A DNA stretch of 64,000 nt from Thermogladius sp023256015 (lineage in GTDB: Archaea; Thermoproteota; Thermoprotei_A; Sulfolobales; Desulfurococcaceae): contig NZ_CP151274.1 of the NCBI RefSeq assembly GCF_051131135.1, positions 372,001 to 436,000 on the forward strand, read 5' to 3'. Below, piece after piece: positions 16,430-24,850 of the stretch; within the stretch, counting starts at the first letter, position 1, and each line of letters starts with the position of its first letter. The position numbers and the translations under genes were made by a program. The notes below the pieces were generated by a model that saw only the letters and a program-made list of their open reading frames with translations, made no database searches and was not told the DNA's origin.

Positions 16430-18820
16430 TCAGCTTTTCCGTTTTATAATCATCATACTCGTTATAATCCCAACGAAGACGATTATCGCTACAGCTACAA
16501 TATATTGTAGGGGGGTGGACGGTGTCGCCTGCGGGGAGGTGGGCGGTGAGGTGGGCGGTGAGGTGGGCGGGGAGGTGGGCGGGGAGGTGGGCGGTGAGGT
16601 GGGCGGTGAGGTGGGCGGTGAGGTGGGCGGTGAGGTGGGCGGGGAGGTGGGCGGTGAGGTGGGCGGTGAGGTGGGCGGGGAGGTGGGCGGTGAGGTGGGC
16701 GGGGATGTGGGCGGGGAGGTGGGCGGGGAGGTGGGCGGTGCCGTCTCGTTTAGTGCACACATCAAAGGGTAATGGTCTATATTGTTGTCATCGATGACGT
16801 ACGGCGTATCGCCTATTCCATCGCTCCCGGGCTGATCTTGGTTTGGGCCGCTCTTCTCATCAACTCCATTATAGTCGCTCCAGTAGTTTCCGCCAGAAGG
16901 ATAACCATCATCCCAAACATTTATTGAAGCGTTGCTGTAGACTTGCTGGGTGTTGTTTATGAAGTTGTTATGATAGATTTTATTGTTTGAAGAATAGGAA
17001 AGAAAGATGCCATATTTGTTGTTTGCTATATTGTTTCCAGAAATGCTGTTGCTAGAAGAATTGACAATCCAGATGCCAGCAATGTCCCATGCTATGTTGT
17101 TTCCGTGGATTGTGCTGTTGCTTGTCTCCCATAGTTGTATACCAATAGTCGTGTTGGATAGGTTGAGGTCTTCAACCCTTATGTTGCTACATCTGACAAG
17201 CACAACCTGCCCAGCATCAACCACAGTGTAGTTTGAAACACCCTCCAGATAGACAAGTGGTCTACCATTAACAGTATTGTTTTCAACAGAGTTCTGATAA
17301 GAATCCCTAACGCCAAGACCATCATTAATAAACACATTTCCAGAAATGCTGATATTATAAGAATTGTCAATCCAGATGCCATATTTGTTGTTTGCTGTTA
17401 TATTGTTTCCAGAAATGCTGTTGCTAGAAGAAGATCTAAGATCGATGCCATAACGGTTGTTTGCTATGTTGTTTCCAGAAATGATGTTATATTTTGAAGA
17501 CTCGGAAAGACTGATGCCATCCCCGTTGTTTGCTGTTATATTGTTTCCGCTAATGCTGTTATAGTATGAACCTTGGGAAAGGATGCCATATTCGTTGTTT
17601 GCTGTTATATTGTTTCCGCTAATGCTGTTGTTTGAAGAATAGTCAAGCTCGATGCCACAATAGTTGTTTGTTGTTATGTTGTTTCCAGAAATGCTGTTAT
17701 ATTTTGAAGAATCGGTCAGAATGATGCCACAATAGTTGTTTGCAGTTATATTGTTTCCGCTAATGATGTTATATTTTGAAGAATATGAAAAAGAGGAAAG
17801 CCTGATGCCATATTCGTTGTTTGCTGTTATATTGTTTCCGCTAATGCTGTTGTTCGAAGAAGAGGCAAGATCGATGCCACCAACGTTGTTTGCTACATTG
17901 TTTCCGCTAATGCTGTTATAGTCTGAAGCTCGGGAAAGGATGCCATAATAGTTGTCTGCTACATTGTTTCCAGAAATGATGTTATTAAAAGAATAGGAAA
18001 GAATGATGCCATCCCCGTTGTTTGCTATATTGTTTCCGCTAATGCTGTTATAGTCTGAATCGTAAAGAATGATGCCATATCCGTTGTTTGCTACATTGTT
18101 TCCAGAAATGATGTTATGTTTTGAGAAAGAGGAAAGCCTGATGCCATATTCGTTGTTTGCTGTTATATTGTTTCCGCTAATGCTGTTATAGTATGAACCT
18201 TGGGAAAGGATGCCATAATAGTTGTTTGCTATATTGTTTCCGCTAATGCTGTTATAGTATGAAGACTCGGAAAGAACGATGCCATAATCGTTTTTTGCTA
18301 TATTGTTTCCAGAAATGATGTTATATTTTGACAAATCGTAAAGCCAGATGCCATAATCGTTGTTTGCTATTATTTTGTTTCCGCTAATGCTGTTGTTTGA
18401 AGAATGGAAAAGCTCGATGCCATAATCGTTGTTTGCTATATTGTTTCCAGAAATGATGATATTATAAGAATATTCAAGATAGATGCCAGTATAGAAGTTT
18501 TTGATAATTGTGTTTTTGATTGTCACGTTGCTTCTCCCTGCAAGGTCTATTCCATCCCCGCTTCCTGTAAGAGTGTGGCCTGCTCCGTCAACCACAATGT
18601 TATCTTTCTGGATAACAATTGAACCGTAAATGTTATCTGTAAAGGTGTAAACATCGCCGTCTCGTCGTATTGGTGCTGTTGGAGGGTCAATACTTCCATC
18701 AGCCCTAATATAGACTTTTTCAGTCCACTGCGCCTTAACTGGTTGAATTTTAACCGCTATAAGCAAGGTGCTTGTCAGAAGGAGAAACAGCCACAAGCTG
18801 GAAGCAACGGCCTTTCTCAA
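16430..18820 (-). CDS. Cell-surface beta-helix protein with PTSP stalk and C-terminal anchor
   Basis: This 796-residue protein has a signal peptide (about 1-31), then many turns of a beta-helix built on SGNNITANNEYGI-like repeats (about 100-620, NosD/parallel beta-helix type). A stretch ending IDHYPLMCALNE follows, then about 17 PTSP units, and a transmembrane anchor (LQYIVAVAIIVFVGIITSMMII) with a KRKS stop. Numerous N-x-S/T sequons are consistent with N-glycosylation. The binding partner is unknown; such proteins often handle surface carbohydrate. TTG start with GGAGGT 9 bases upstream. Base composition is visibly more AT-rich than the neighbours, suggesting transfer. Confidence 0.9.
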   Translation of the reverse strand: MRKAVASSLWLFLLLTSTLLIAVKIQPVKAQWTEKVYIRADGSIDPPTAPIRRDGDVYTFTDNIYGSIVIQKDNIVVDGAGHTLTGSGDGIDLAGRSNVTIKNTIIKNFYTGIYLEYSYNIIISGNNIANNDYGIELFHSSNNSISGNKIIANNDYGIWLYDLSKYNIISGNNIAKNDYGIVLSESSYYNSISGNNIANNYYGILSQGSYYNSISGNNITANNEYGIRLSSFSKHNIISGNNVANNGYGIILYDSDYNSISGNNIANNGDGIILSYSFNNIISGNNVADNYYGILSRASDYNSISGNNVANNVGGIDLASSSNNSISGNNITANNEYGIRLSSFSYSSKYNIISGNNITANNYCGIILTDSSKYNSISGNNITTNNYCGIELDYSSNNSISGNNITANNEYGILSQGSYYNSISGNNITANNGDGISLSESSKYNIISGNNIANNRYGIDLRSSSSNSISGNNITANNKYGIWIDNSYNISISGNVFINDGLGVRDSYQNSVENNTVNGRPLVYLEGVSNYTVVDAGQVVLVRCSNIRVEDLNLSNTTIGIQLWETSNSTIHGNNIAWDIAGIWIVNSSSNSISGNNIANNKYGIFLSYSSNNKIYHNNFINNTQQVYSNASINVWDDGYPSGGNYWSDYNGVDEKSGPNQDQPGSDGIGDTPYVIDDNNIDHYPLMCALNETAPPTSPPTSPPTSPPTSPPTSPPTSPPTSPPTSPPTSPPTSPPTSPPTSPPTSPPTSPPTSPPTSPPTSPQATPSTPLQYIVAVAIIVFVGIITSMMIIKRKS
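16534..16740. repeat. 12-base tandem repeat encoding the PTSP stalk
   Basis: About 17 near-perfect copies of GAGGTGGGCGGT, or the variant with GGGG, in a row on the plus strand. They encode (PTSP)n on the minus strand. The units differ only at a few wobble bases, so copy number is likely to vary by slippage between strains. Confidence 0.95.
16980..18490. repeat. Beta-helix DNA repeats of about 70-80 bases
   Basis: Blocks such as TTTGCTATATTGTTTCC and AATGCTGTTAT recur about every 66-81 bases through the beta-helix gene, giving about 20 imperfect units. Spacing is irregular and the units are coding; this is not a CRISPR array. Confidence 0.85.
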
Positions 18821-18855
18821 CCCATCTTTACCTCCAAGATAAAAACACTCTGGGG

Positions 18856-18864
18856 ATATTTAAA
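18856..18864 (-). promoter_or_regulatory. TATA box of the beta-helix surface protein gene
   Basis: Minus-strand TTTAAATAT about 40 bases upstream of the TTG start, with GGAGGT (18830-18835) between. The transcript leader would be very short but would include the ribosome site. Confidence 0.5.
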
Positions 18865-19090
18865 CTTAAAATTTACGGAAGACTCTTCTATTCAACTATT
18901 CTTGAACACAGGTTTCTGTTAGTAATGTCTAACTGAACGTGAAGTTTATTTCTGTCCTAAAATAGAAAAGAGGGGTTTTGCAGGGGATGTCACTATACGC
19001 TTTTGACAACAAACGTCAACCATAAGGATTTCACCGTCAAACCCTACTCTCTCTTCCCAAATATTTTTCTCTATGCCCGCCACGTATTCA

Positions 19091-19170
19091 AAGCGTTTCC
19101 CCACCCACGGGGTCAAGAGTGATCAAAAGCATTTGAATTTATCGCCAAACCGGAAACAGCCTCCCCGCGA
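19091..19170 (-). mobile_element. Internally deleted (MITE-like) copy of the TnpB-type element
   Basis: About 80 bases: the right-end block AGCGTTTCCCCACCCACGG (19091-19109) is joined, after a few spacer bases, to the left-end block CAAAAGCATTTGAATTT and ACAGCC. The same two blocks bound the larger copy at 15483-15880 in the same orientation. The sequence between them (tnpB) is missing. Together the copies flank the AT-rich surface-protein region. Confidence 0.65.
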
Positions 19171-19272
19171 AAAGATTGCTGGAGCTGTCCCGTAGAAGTC
19201 CCTCGCTGACGGCATGCTAGGTTTAAAACTAGGTTTAACTCTATCTACATAGCGTAAGAGAGGACAGCAGGA

Positions 19273-19728
19273 TTGACTAAATACCTGCTCGTGAAGAGGG
19301 TTCGCGACGAGATCGGCGAGGTCAGAGTAGAAGGGCTGGACTTGTATATGCCTGTACCAAGACTAGTGTGCGAGCTCGAGGACGGGAGGTCTTTCTACCT
19401 GGAGAGGGTGCCCTACGATGTCATCATATTTGTGAAGAAAATCAACGGCGGCGTGATCGACGACGACAGAGAGAGGCTGGGCGACCTGCTAATCTCGATG
19501 CCCGAGGTGCTGGAGGCGCTCGGCAAGCACGTCAAGAGAGTCCTGATCGAAGAGTTCGACGAGACGCGAGGGGTGTACTCGGCTTACGTCGAGTTCAACG
19601 ATGGGGAACTGACCATAAAGAGGAAGATGGTGCCGAGTCACGCCATCCTTCTAGCTCTACTAGTGAGTAAGCCTGTATACGTGAAGAAGGAGCTGGTAGA
19701 CGCTCAGGAAGCCTTGTTTAAGCAGTGA
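19273..19728 (+). CDS. Bifunctional nuclease family (BFN, DUF151) protein
   Basis: This 151-residue protein has the BFN layout: VPYDVIIFVKKINGG, MPEVLEALGKHVKRVLIEEF, GVYSAYVEFNDGE and KMVPSHAILLALLVSKPVYVKKEL. Relatives include a plant protein with RNase and DNase activity; the archaeal role is unknown. The start is TTG. The gene lies on the opposite strand between S12 and S7, convergent on rpsL (12-base gap), and may have come into the operon with the adjacent island, although its composition resembles the host. Confidence 0.85.
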   Translation: MTKYLLVKRVRDEIGEVRVEGLDLYMPVPRLVCELEDGRSFYLERVPYDVIIFVKKINGGVIDDDRERLGDLLISMPEVLEALGKHVKRVLIEEFDETRGVYSAYVEFNDGELTIKRKMVPSHAILLALLVSKPVYVKKELVDAQEALFKQ

Positions 19729-19740
19729 ACCGCCGGGGCT

Positions 19741-20184
19741 TTACCTGACCGGTTTCTGCTTTTTACCGAGCCATATAGCCCTAAGAGAGACCCCGTTCAC
19801 CTTGATAACCCTGTACCTAACACCGGGTATGTCTCCCATAGACTTGCCTCTGGGGCCTCCGATACCCTCGATGATCACCTCGTCGTGCTCGTCTATGTAG
19901 TTTACGCCGCCGTCCCACGGCACGAAAGCCGTGACCACCTTGCCGTTCTTCACTAGCTGAACCCTAACACACTTTCTCACAGCAGAGTTCGGTTTTCTCG
20001 ACTCGACACCGACCTTCTCAAGCACTATACCGCGTGCCATTGGGGCCCCTTCCAACGGGTCGGCCTTCTCCTTCAGCCTTAACATCTTCACCTTGAACTC
20101 TCTAAGGCTCCACCTAAACTTGAGCCTCTTCTTCTTCAGCTTCCTCGCAGCGAAGAGGCCGTTCGGCGCCTTTTTACCTGGCAT
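19741..20184 (-). CDS. rpsL: 30S ribosomal protein S12
   Basis: This 147-residue archaeal S12 (eukaryal S23) has KKAPNGLFAARKLKKKRLKFRW, VGVESRKPNSAVRKCVRVQL and the VPWDGGVNYIDEHDEVIIEGIGG region. It is last in the RpoH-RpoB-RpoA'-RpoA''-L30e-NusA-S12 run. The downstream S7 is displaced by the island. Confidence 0.98.
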   Translation of the reverse strand: MPGKKAPNGLFAARKLKKKRLKFRWSLREFKVKMLRLKEKADPLEGAPMARGIVLEKVGVESRKPNSAVRKCVRVQLVKNGKVVTAFVPWDGGVNYIDEHDEVIIEGIGGPRGKSMGDIPGVRYRVIKVNGVSLRAIWLGKKQKPVR

Positions 20185-20229
20185 TCCTTGACCCCTCTAA
20201 GAAGGGAGTCTCACATAGGCTTTTAAGCT

Positions 20230-20676
20230 TCACGCTATTATCACTGTGTCAATGTTGAAGTACCGGTTTAGTAGTAGACGGGCCCTGGCGACGTTCTTAC
20301 CGTTTTTCCCTATAGCAACCGCCTTGTCGTTAGGGTCGACGGTGGCGTACACGACTCTCTTGCCGCCAGGTCTCTGAGCCACCTTCACTTCTCTAACTCT
20401 AGCAGGCGCTAATGCGTACTTCGTCAACTCCTCTATGTTGTCACTGTAGCCGACGATCTCGATGTTCTTATTGAGCATCTTCTTCAGGGTCTGCACGAAA
20501 ATGCCTTTGGGGCCGATCGCTTTACCTATCTCGTCCGGCTTAACGAGGAATATTATCCTGTTGTTCTCCTCGTCAACCACACAGTCGTGGACGTGGACCC
20601 CGGTCAGCTCGTGTAGGAGGGTCATGTACCTGAACTCTTCGGGCGTTATTTTGATCTGGGGCCTCTCCTTACTCAT
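20230..20676 (-). CDS. nusA: Archaeal NusA-like KH-domain protein
   Basis: This 148-residue protein has two KH domains (GKAIGPKGIFVQTLKKML and AVAIGKNGKNVARARLLL) and lacks the bacterial N-terminal RNAP-binding and S1 parts. Archaeal NusA is thought to be an RNA-binding termination or translation accessory. The start overlaps the L30e stop by 4 bases. Confidence 0.96.
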   Translation of the reverse strand: MSKERPQIKITPEEFRYMTLLHELTGVHVHDCVVDEENNRIIFLVKPDEIGKAIGPKGIFVQTLKKMLNKNIEIVGYSDNIEELTKYALAPARVREVKVAQRPGGKRVVYATVDPNDKAVAIGKNGKNVARARLLLNRYFNIDTVIIA

Positions 20677-20996
20677 TGCTTGCCTCCACCCGCCAACTCT
20701 AGGATGTTGGACTGCCCGGGCTCGATCACTCCCAACGTAGACACGCCGAACGGCTTCCCTAGTATTGTGCCGAGCTCCATGTTGGTGCCCGGGAAGACCA
20801 GCACGGGGACGTTAGACAGCTTAGAATAGTAGTACACGTCCTCCTTGAACTCCGGCGGCGCGTTTGCTGCCAGTATTACTAGCCTGACCTTACCGTGGAG
20901 GAGCAACTTCACAGTCCTTCTGTAGCCCATGACCACCTTACCCGTCTTATACGCCGTTTGAATAGCCTTGATGATCTCGGGCTGGGCTGCGGACAT
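20673..20996 (-). CDS. rpl30e: 50S ribosomal protein L30e
   Basis: This 107-residue L30e has the L7Ae-like fold: TGKVVMGYRRTVKLLLHGKVRLVILAANAPPEF, NVPVLVFPGTNMELG and LGKPFGVSTLGVIEPG. It stands between rpoA'' and nusA, the standard archaeal order. Confidence 0.97.
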   Translation of the reverse strand: MSAAQPEIIKAIQTAYKTGKVVMGYRRTVKLLLHGKVRLVILAANAPPEFKEDVYYYSKLSNVPVLVFPGTNMELGTILGKPFGVSTLGVIEPGQSNILELAGGGKQ

Positions 20997-20998
20997 GC

Positions 20999-22210
20999 CT
21001 ATCCCTCCGTCTTCTGGTTCCTAATACTTGACGGTGTCGCGTAGAGCTCTACCAACCCTGTACCAACAGGTATTATCTGCCCTATTATAATATTTTCGGG
21101 GACACCGTTTAAGTTGTCTACTTCTCCGCTGACTGCCGCCTCGATCAGCTTCTGCACCGTCATCTCGAAAGTGGCCCTGGCCAAAACACTGGGCTTCTCG
21201 CCGGCGACGCCCATCCTACCCACTTGCCTCACCCTACCTGTCCAAGTCATAACGTCGGCCAGGAGCATGATATGCCTTATGTCGACGTCAAGCCCCTGGT
21301 CGTCGAGGATGCTCTTGATCTCGCGTATGATCGCCGCTCTCGCAGCCTCGATCCCCAGCGTTCTCTCGATCTCCATGATGTCGTTCGTGTAGACCTTCCT
21401 CCAGTCAACGCCCTTGATCCTCATCACCTCGGGTAGGTTACTACCCTCGGCGATCAACACGTACTCGTCACCCCTCTTTTGGATAATGACCTTCTTGATA
21501 CCCTTCACCCCCTTGATTCGGGCCGACGCTATTTTCTGCCGTACCTTCTCCATCTTGGAATAGTCCATGTACTCCTCGGGTATCTCCACTCTCACCGTAT
21601 AGTTCTCTTCGTCTACCTCGATCTCACCAATGTTAAGCGCCTCGAGGACGGCCACCACGTCTGATATCTTGACGCCTTTGTCTTCCAGCATCTCCTGGTC
21701 CAGCTTGATGATGGCCCCCTCGTACGGGTTGATAACGATACTCTCGGCAACGTTCTCGACAAGGGTAGACTCTATCCTCCTGGCTATCTCTTTGGCCTTC
21801 CCCTCTCTGTTCTTGAATTCTTCTTCGAGGTAAATCTCCATGATAGGAGTCTCCGGTCTCTTCCTCGCGTCGACTATCTCTATAAGCCTCGGGAGGCCCA
21901 GTGTCACGTTGAACTCCCTAACACCAGCGTAGTGGAAGACACGTAGTGTCATCTGGGTCGACGGCTCACCCAGGCTTTGAGCCGCCACCGTCCCCACAGG
22001 CTCGCCCGGTTCAACGAGAGAGCTCTCGTACCTCTTAGCCACCTCGCCTAGGATAGCGTCGACCTCCTCCTCGTAAAGGCCGTACTTCTCGTACACCTCG
22101 ACGAGCTTTTTCTCGAGCTCCTCCACGACGTTTTCGCTCACTCTACCCCGTAACGCCTCGATACGATTCCTTAGCTCTTCGACAGACTTGACGGGCCTCA
22201 CATCCTCCAC
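20999..22210 (-). CDS. rpoA2: DNA-directed RNA polymerase subunit A''
   Basis: This 403-residue C-terminal part of the largest subunit includes PGEPVGTVAAQSLGEPSTQMTLRVFHYAG and VLARATFEMTVQKLIEAAVSGE, which form the trigger-loop and cleft region. The gene overlaps the rpoA1 end by 13 bases, as expected of a split rpoA. Confidence 0.98.
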   Translation of the reverse strand: MEDVRPVKSVEELRNRIEALRGRVSENVVEELEKKLVEVYEKYGLYEEEVDAILGEVAKRYESSLVEPGEPVGTVAAQSLGEPSTQMTLRVFHYAGVREFNVTLGLPRLIEIVDARKRPETPIMEIYLEEEFKNREGKAKEIARRIESTLVENVAESIVINPYEGAIIKLDQEMLEDKGVKISDVVAVLEALNIGEIEVDEENYTVRVEIPEEYMDYSKMEKVRQKIASARIKGVKGIKKVIIQKRGDEYVLIAEGSNLPEVMRIKGVDWRKVYTNDIMEIERTLGIEAARAAIIREIKSILDDQGLDVDIRHIMLLADVMTWTGRVRQVGRMGVAGEKPSVLARATFEMTVQKLIEAAVSGEVDNLNGVPENIIIGQIIPVGTGLVELYATPSSIRNQKTEG

Positions 22211-24846
22211 CCCACCACTCTCTGGATAACCCTGTCCACGTTAACGGCCTTTCCATGGTCGCTCTTCATGGGGTCTACACCGTCCTCCCCGTACTTGAAC
22301 TGTATGACCTCGCCGTTAGTAGTCCTCACACTACCGTCAATGTCTACTCTGACGTCTTGTAGGGCGTTTATCAGCCTCCTCTGCATGTAGCCCGACTGAC
22401 TCGTCCTCACAGCCGTGTCGATCAGGCCCTCTCTCCCGCCTGCCGCGTGGAAGAACATCTCGATAGGCGACAGGCCGTTGACGAAGCCCCTCGCGACAAA
22501 GCCCCTGGCCTCCGGCCCTAGGTCGCCGGGCTTGAAGTGGGGTAGGCTCCTGTCCATGTAGCCCCTCGTAAGCCTCTTACCTCTGACCGTCTGCTGCCCT
22601 AGCAGGGCCGCCATCTGCGTTAGGTTGACAGGGTTCCCCCTAGAGCCCGTCCTGGCCATGACTATCACGGGGTTGGCCAGTGTGAAGTACGGCGTGATGA
22701 CGTCAGCTACTTCGTCGAGAAGCCTCTTGGACAACAGGTCTATAACCTCGTCTTCAAGGGTCTCCTCAACGGTCTTCCCCGGCTTAGGCTGCAGCCTTCC
22801 AGCCCTGTACTCCTCGATCAGTCTACTAACCTCCCTCTTCTTGTCATCGATTATGCTCTTGATCCTCTCCCTGGCTTCGGGGGGTATGAGCAAGTGGTAG
22901 TAGCTCATGGTGAAACCGTACATCTCCGAGTACCTTATGAATACCCTGTAGACGTTGTCCATGAACTTCCTAGCAGCGTCTTCCCCGTGCTCCTTGATCA
23001 ACCAGTGGACCAAGCTCTCGGGCTCCTCCCTGCCGATACTAGCCTTGTCTATAACGCCCTCGAGCAGCTGCCCTTTCTTGATTATAACGAGGCTGTCGTG
23101 CGGGCAGTCCTCGTCTATACACCTCAACGCCGAGGCGGAGGCTATCTTAGCGTTCCTCTTGTAGTTGAAGTCCCTCGGCAGGAAGACGGAGGCTATCTGC
23201 TTCCCCGTCCAGTACTCTGCAGGTCTCTGGATAGCCGGCTCGGGTAGCGAGCCCTTATAGCCGGCAACGCTCAGCAGGTCTATGACCTCGGCTTTTGTGA
23301 GTATAGTGGACTTGTTGGTCAACAAAAAGGCGCCGCTTATGTAGTCCTGTAGCCCACCGATTATAGGCCCGCCGTACCTCGGGGTGAGGATGTGTTTCTC
23401 GACGAGCATCAGTATTCTGGCTTCGGCTCTCGCCTCCTCGCTCTGAGGTACGTGTAAGTTCATCTCGTCCCCGTCAAAGTCGGCGTTGTAGGGCGGACAT
23501 ACTAGCAGGTTGAGGCGGAAGGTCTTGTACGGGAGAACCCTGACGATGTGGGCCATCACCGATATCCTGTGAAGCGAGGGCTGCCTGTTGAACAGGACTA
23601 CGTCGCCGTCTAGTAGGTGTCTCTCCACTATGAAACCGGGGGCTAGCGACTCGGCTACGGCCTTCCGGTCGACGAACTTGAGGCTGATCTTCCTCCCGTC
23701 CGGCCTTATCACGTAGTTAGCGCCAGGCCACTTGTCGGGACCGTTGAGAACGAGCTTCCTCATTTCTTCGATGTTCCAAGGCGTCACCTTTTCCGGGACG
23801 GTTAGGACTTTCGCTACTACCTCCGGTACACCCACCTCGTTTATGCTCAAATTGGGGTCCGGGCTGATCACAGTACGGGCGCTGAAGTCTACCCTCTTAC
23901 CCCTCAGGTTACCTCTGAACCTGCCCTCCTTACCTTTGAGCCTCTGCGCTATGCCTTTAAGCGTCTTACCTGTCCTGTGCTTGGCCTGCGGTATGCCCGG
24001 CGCCTCGTTGTCGAAGTAGGTAGTGACGTGGTACTGCAACAGCTCCCACTCGTCCTCGATCAGGGCGTTGGGAGCGCCCGTCTCTACGTGCTCCCTCAAC
24101 CTGTTGTTGACTCTTATAATGTCCACTAGTTTGTGCGTCAGGTCGTCCTCGCTCCTTATACCCGTCTCTAGCAGGATCGAGGGCCTCACAGCCCTCGGCG
24201 GCACCGGTAAGACCGTTAGAACCATCCACTCCGGCCTAGCGTCGGTCGGGTCTCCGCCGAGTAGCCTAACGTCGTCGTCCGGTATTTTCTCCAGCCTGCT
24301 CCTGACTTCGGCGGGAGTGAGCTTGACGAGCCCCTCCTCCCGGTCCTCGTAGAAGGTGTGTGGTTTGTCCAGCTTGATCTTGTACTGAGGCGCGCCACAG
24401 TGCGGACACGTCTGCTGCGCTGCCGCTCTCTTCCTTATGAACTCGTGGAGCCGCTTAACTAGGTACCTGAGGTTCAAGTCCTCGAGGTCCTTCAACAGCT
24501 TCAGGTAGAGCTGCCTCTCGTTCTCGGGGAGCTTAACCCTGCCGCACGCCCTACAGGTGGTCTTTAAGTACATGTGGATGTGCTTGGCAAAACCTGCGTG
24601 TATGACGGGCTTAGCCAGCTCTATGTGGCCGAAGTGCCCCGGGCACTCGTCTCTCGTGTTCCCGCAGATCGGGCAGACCTCCTTAGGCTCTATCGCCCCT
24701 AGCCGCTTGTCCATTACGCCCCCGTCCACGGGGGCTCCGTCGCTGTCGTAGACGTCGCTCGTTATTATGTTGGTCACGCTCATTCTACGGATCTCGTCCG
24801 GCGAAAGTATGCCGAATTTAACCTCCTTAACCCTGTACATACCCAT
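22198..24846 (-). CDS. rpoA1: DNA-directed RNA polymerase subunit A'
   Basis: This 882-residue subunit carries the catalytic NADFDGDEMNLHVPQS loop (three Asp hold Mg), the zinc motif CPICGNTRDECPGHFGH near residue 60 and the CRACGRVKLP region. It also has the RGKRVDFSARTVISPDPNL and LLVCPPYNADFDG segments. It follows rpoB after 4 bases. The start is ATG at 24846 with a second ATG two codons later. Confidence 0.99.
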   Translation of the reverse strand: MGMYRVKEVKFGILSPDEIRRMSVTNIITSDVYDSDGAPVDGGVMDKRLGAIEPKEVCPICGNTRDECPGHFGHIELAKPVIHAGFAKHIHMYLKTTCRACGRVKLPENERQLYLKLLKDLEDLNLRYLVKRLHEFIRKRAAAQQTCPHCGAPQYKIKLDKPHTFYEDREEGLVKLTPAEVRSRLEKIPDDDVRLLGGDPTDARPEWMVLTVLPVPPRAVRPSILLETGIRSEDDLTHKLVDIIRVNNRLREHVETGAPNALIEDEWELLQYHVTTYFDNEAPGIPQAKHRTGKTLKGIAQRLKGKEGRFRGNLRGKRVDFSARTVISPDPNLSINEVGVPEVVAKVLTVPEKVTPWNIEEMRKLVLNGPDKWPGANYVIRPDGRKISLKFVDRKAVAESLAPGFIVERHLLDGDVVLFNRQPSLHRISVMAHIVRVLPYKTFRLNLLVCPPYNADFDGDEMNLHVPQSEEARAEARILMLVEKHILTPRYGGPIIGGLQDYISGAFLLTNKSTILTKAEVIDLLSVAGYKGSLPEPAIQRPAEYWTGKQIASVFLPRDFNYKRNAKIASASALRCIDEDCPHDSLVIIKKGQLLEGVIDKASIGREEPESLVHWLIKEHGEDAARKFMDNVYRVFIRYSEMYGFTMSYYHLLIPPEARERIKSIIDDKKREVSRLIEEYRAGRLQPKPGKTVEETLEDEVIDLLSKRLLDEVADVITPYFTLANPVIVMARTGSRGNPVNLTQMAALLGQQTVRGKRLTRGYMDRSLPHFKPGDLGPEARGFVARGFVNGLSPIEMFFHAAGGREGLIDTAVRTSQSGYMQRRLINALQDVRVDIDGSVRTTNGEVIQFKYGEDGVDPMKSDHGKAVNVDRVIQRVVGWRM

Positions 24847-24850
24847 GCTC

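Larger units (their letters stand above)
18821..19272. other. Intergenic region with promoter and element copy
   Basis: This stretch holds the surface-protein promoter and ribosome site (18830-18864) and the short element copy (19091-19170). AT-rich sequence of no evident coding function lies between them. Near its right end, an AGGTTTAA block at 19230-19237 lies about 40 bases ahead of the BFN gene start and may be its TATA box. Confidence 0.6.

Noticed and set aside
16173..16772. Plus-strand frame with GEVGGEVGG repeats
   Set aside because: It is the antisense reading of the PTSP stalk repeats; the minus-strand gene has signal peptide, helix domain and anchor.
16980..18490. CRISPR-like repeats in the surface-protein gene
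   Set aside because: The repeated blocks are coding, of variable spacing and degenerate, without unique spacers; no cas gene is present in the window.
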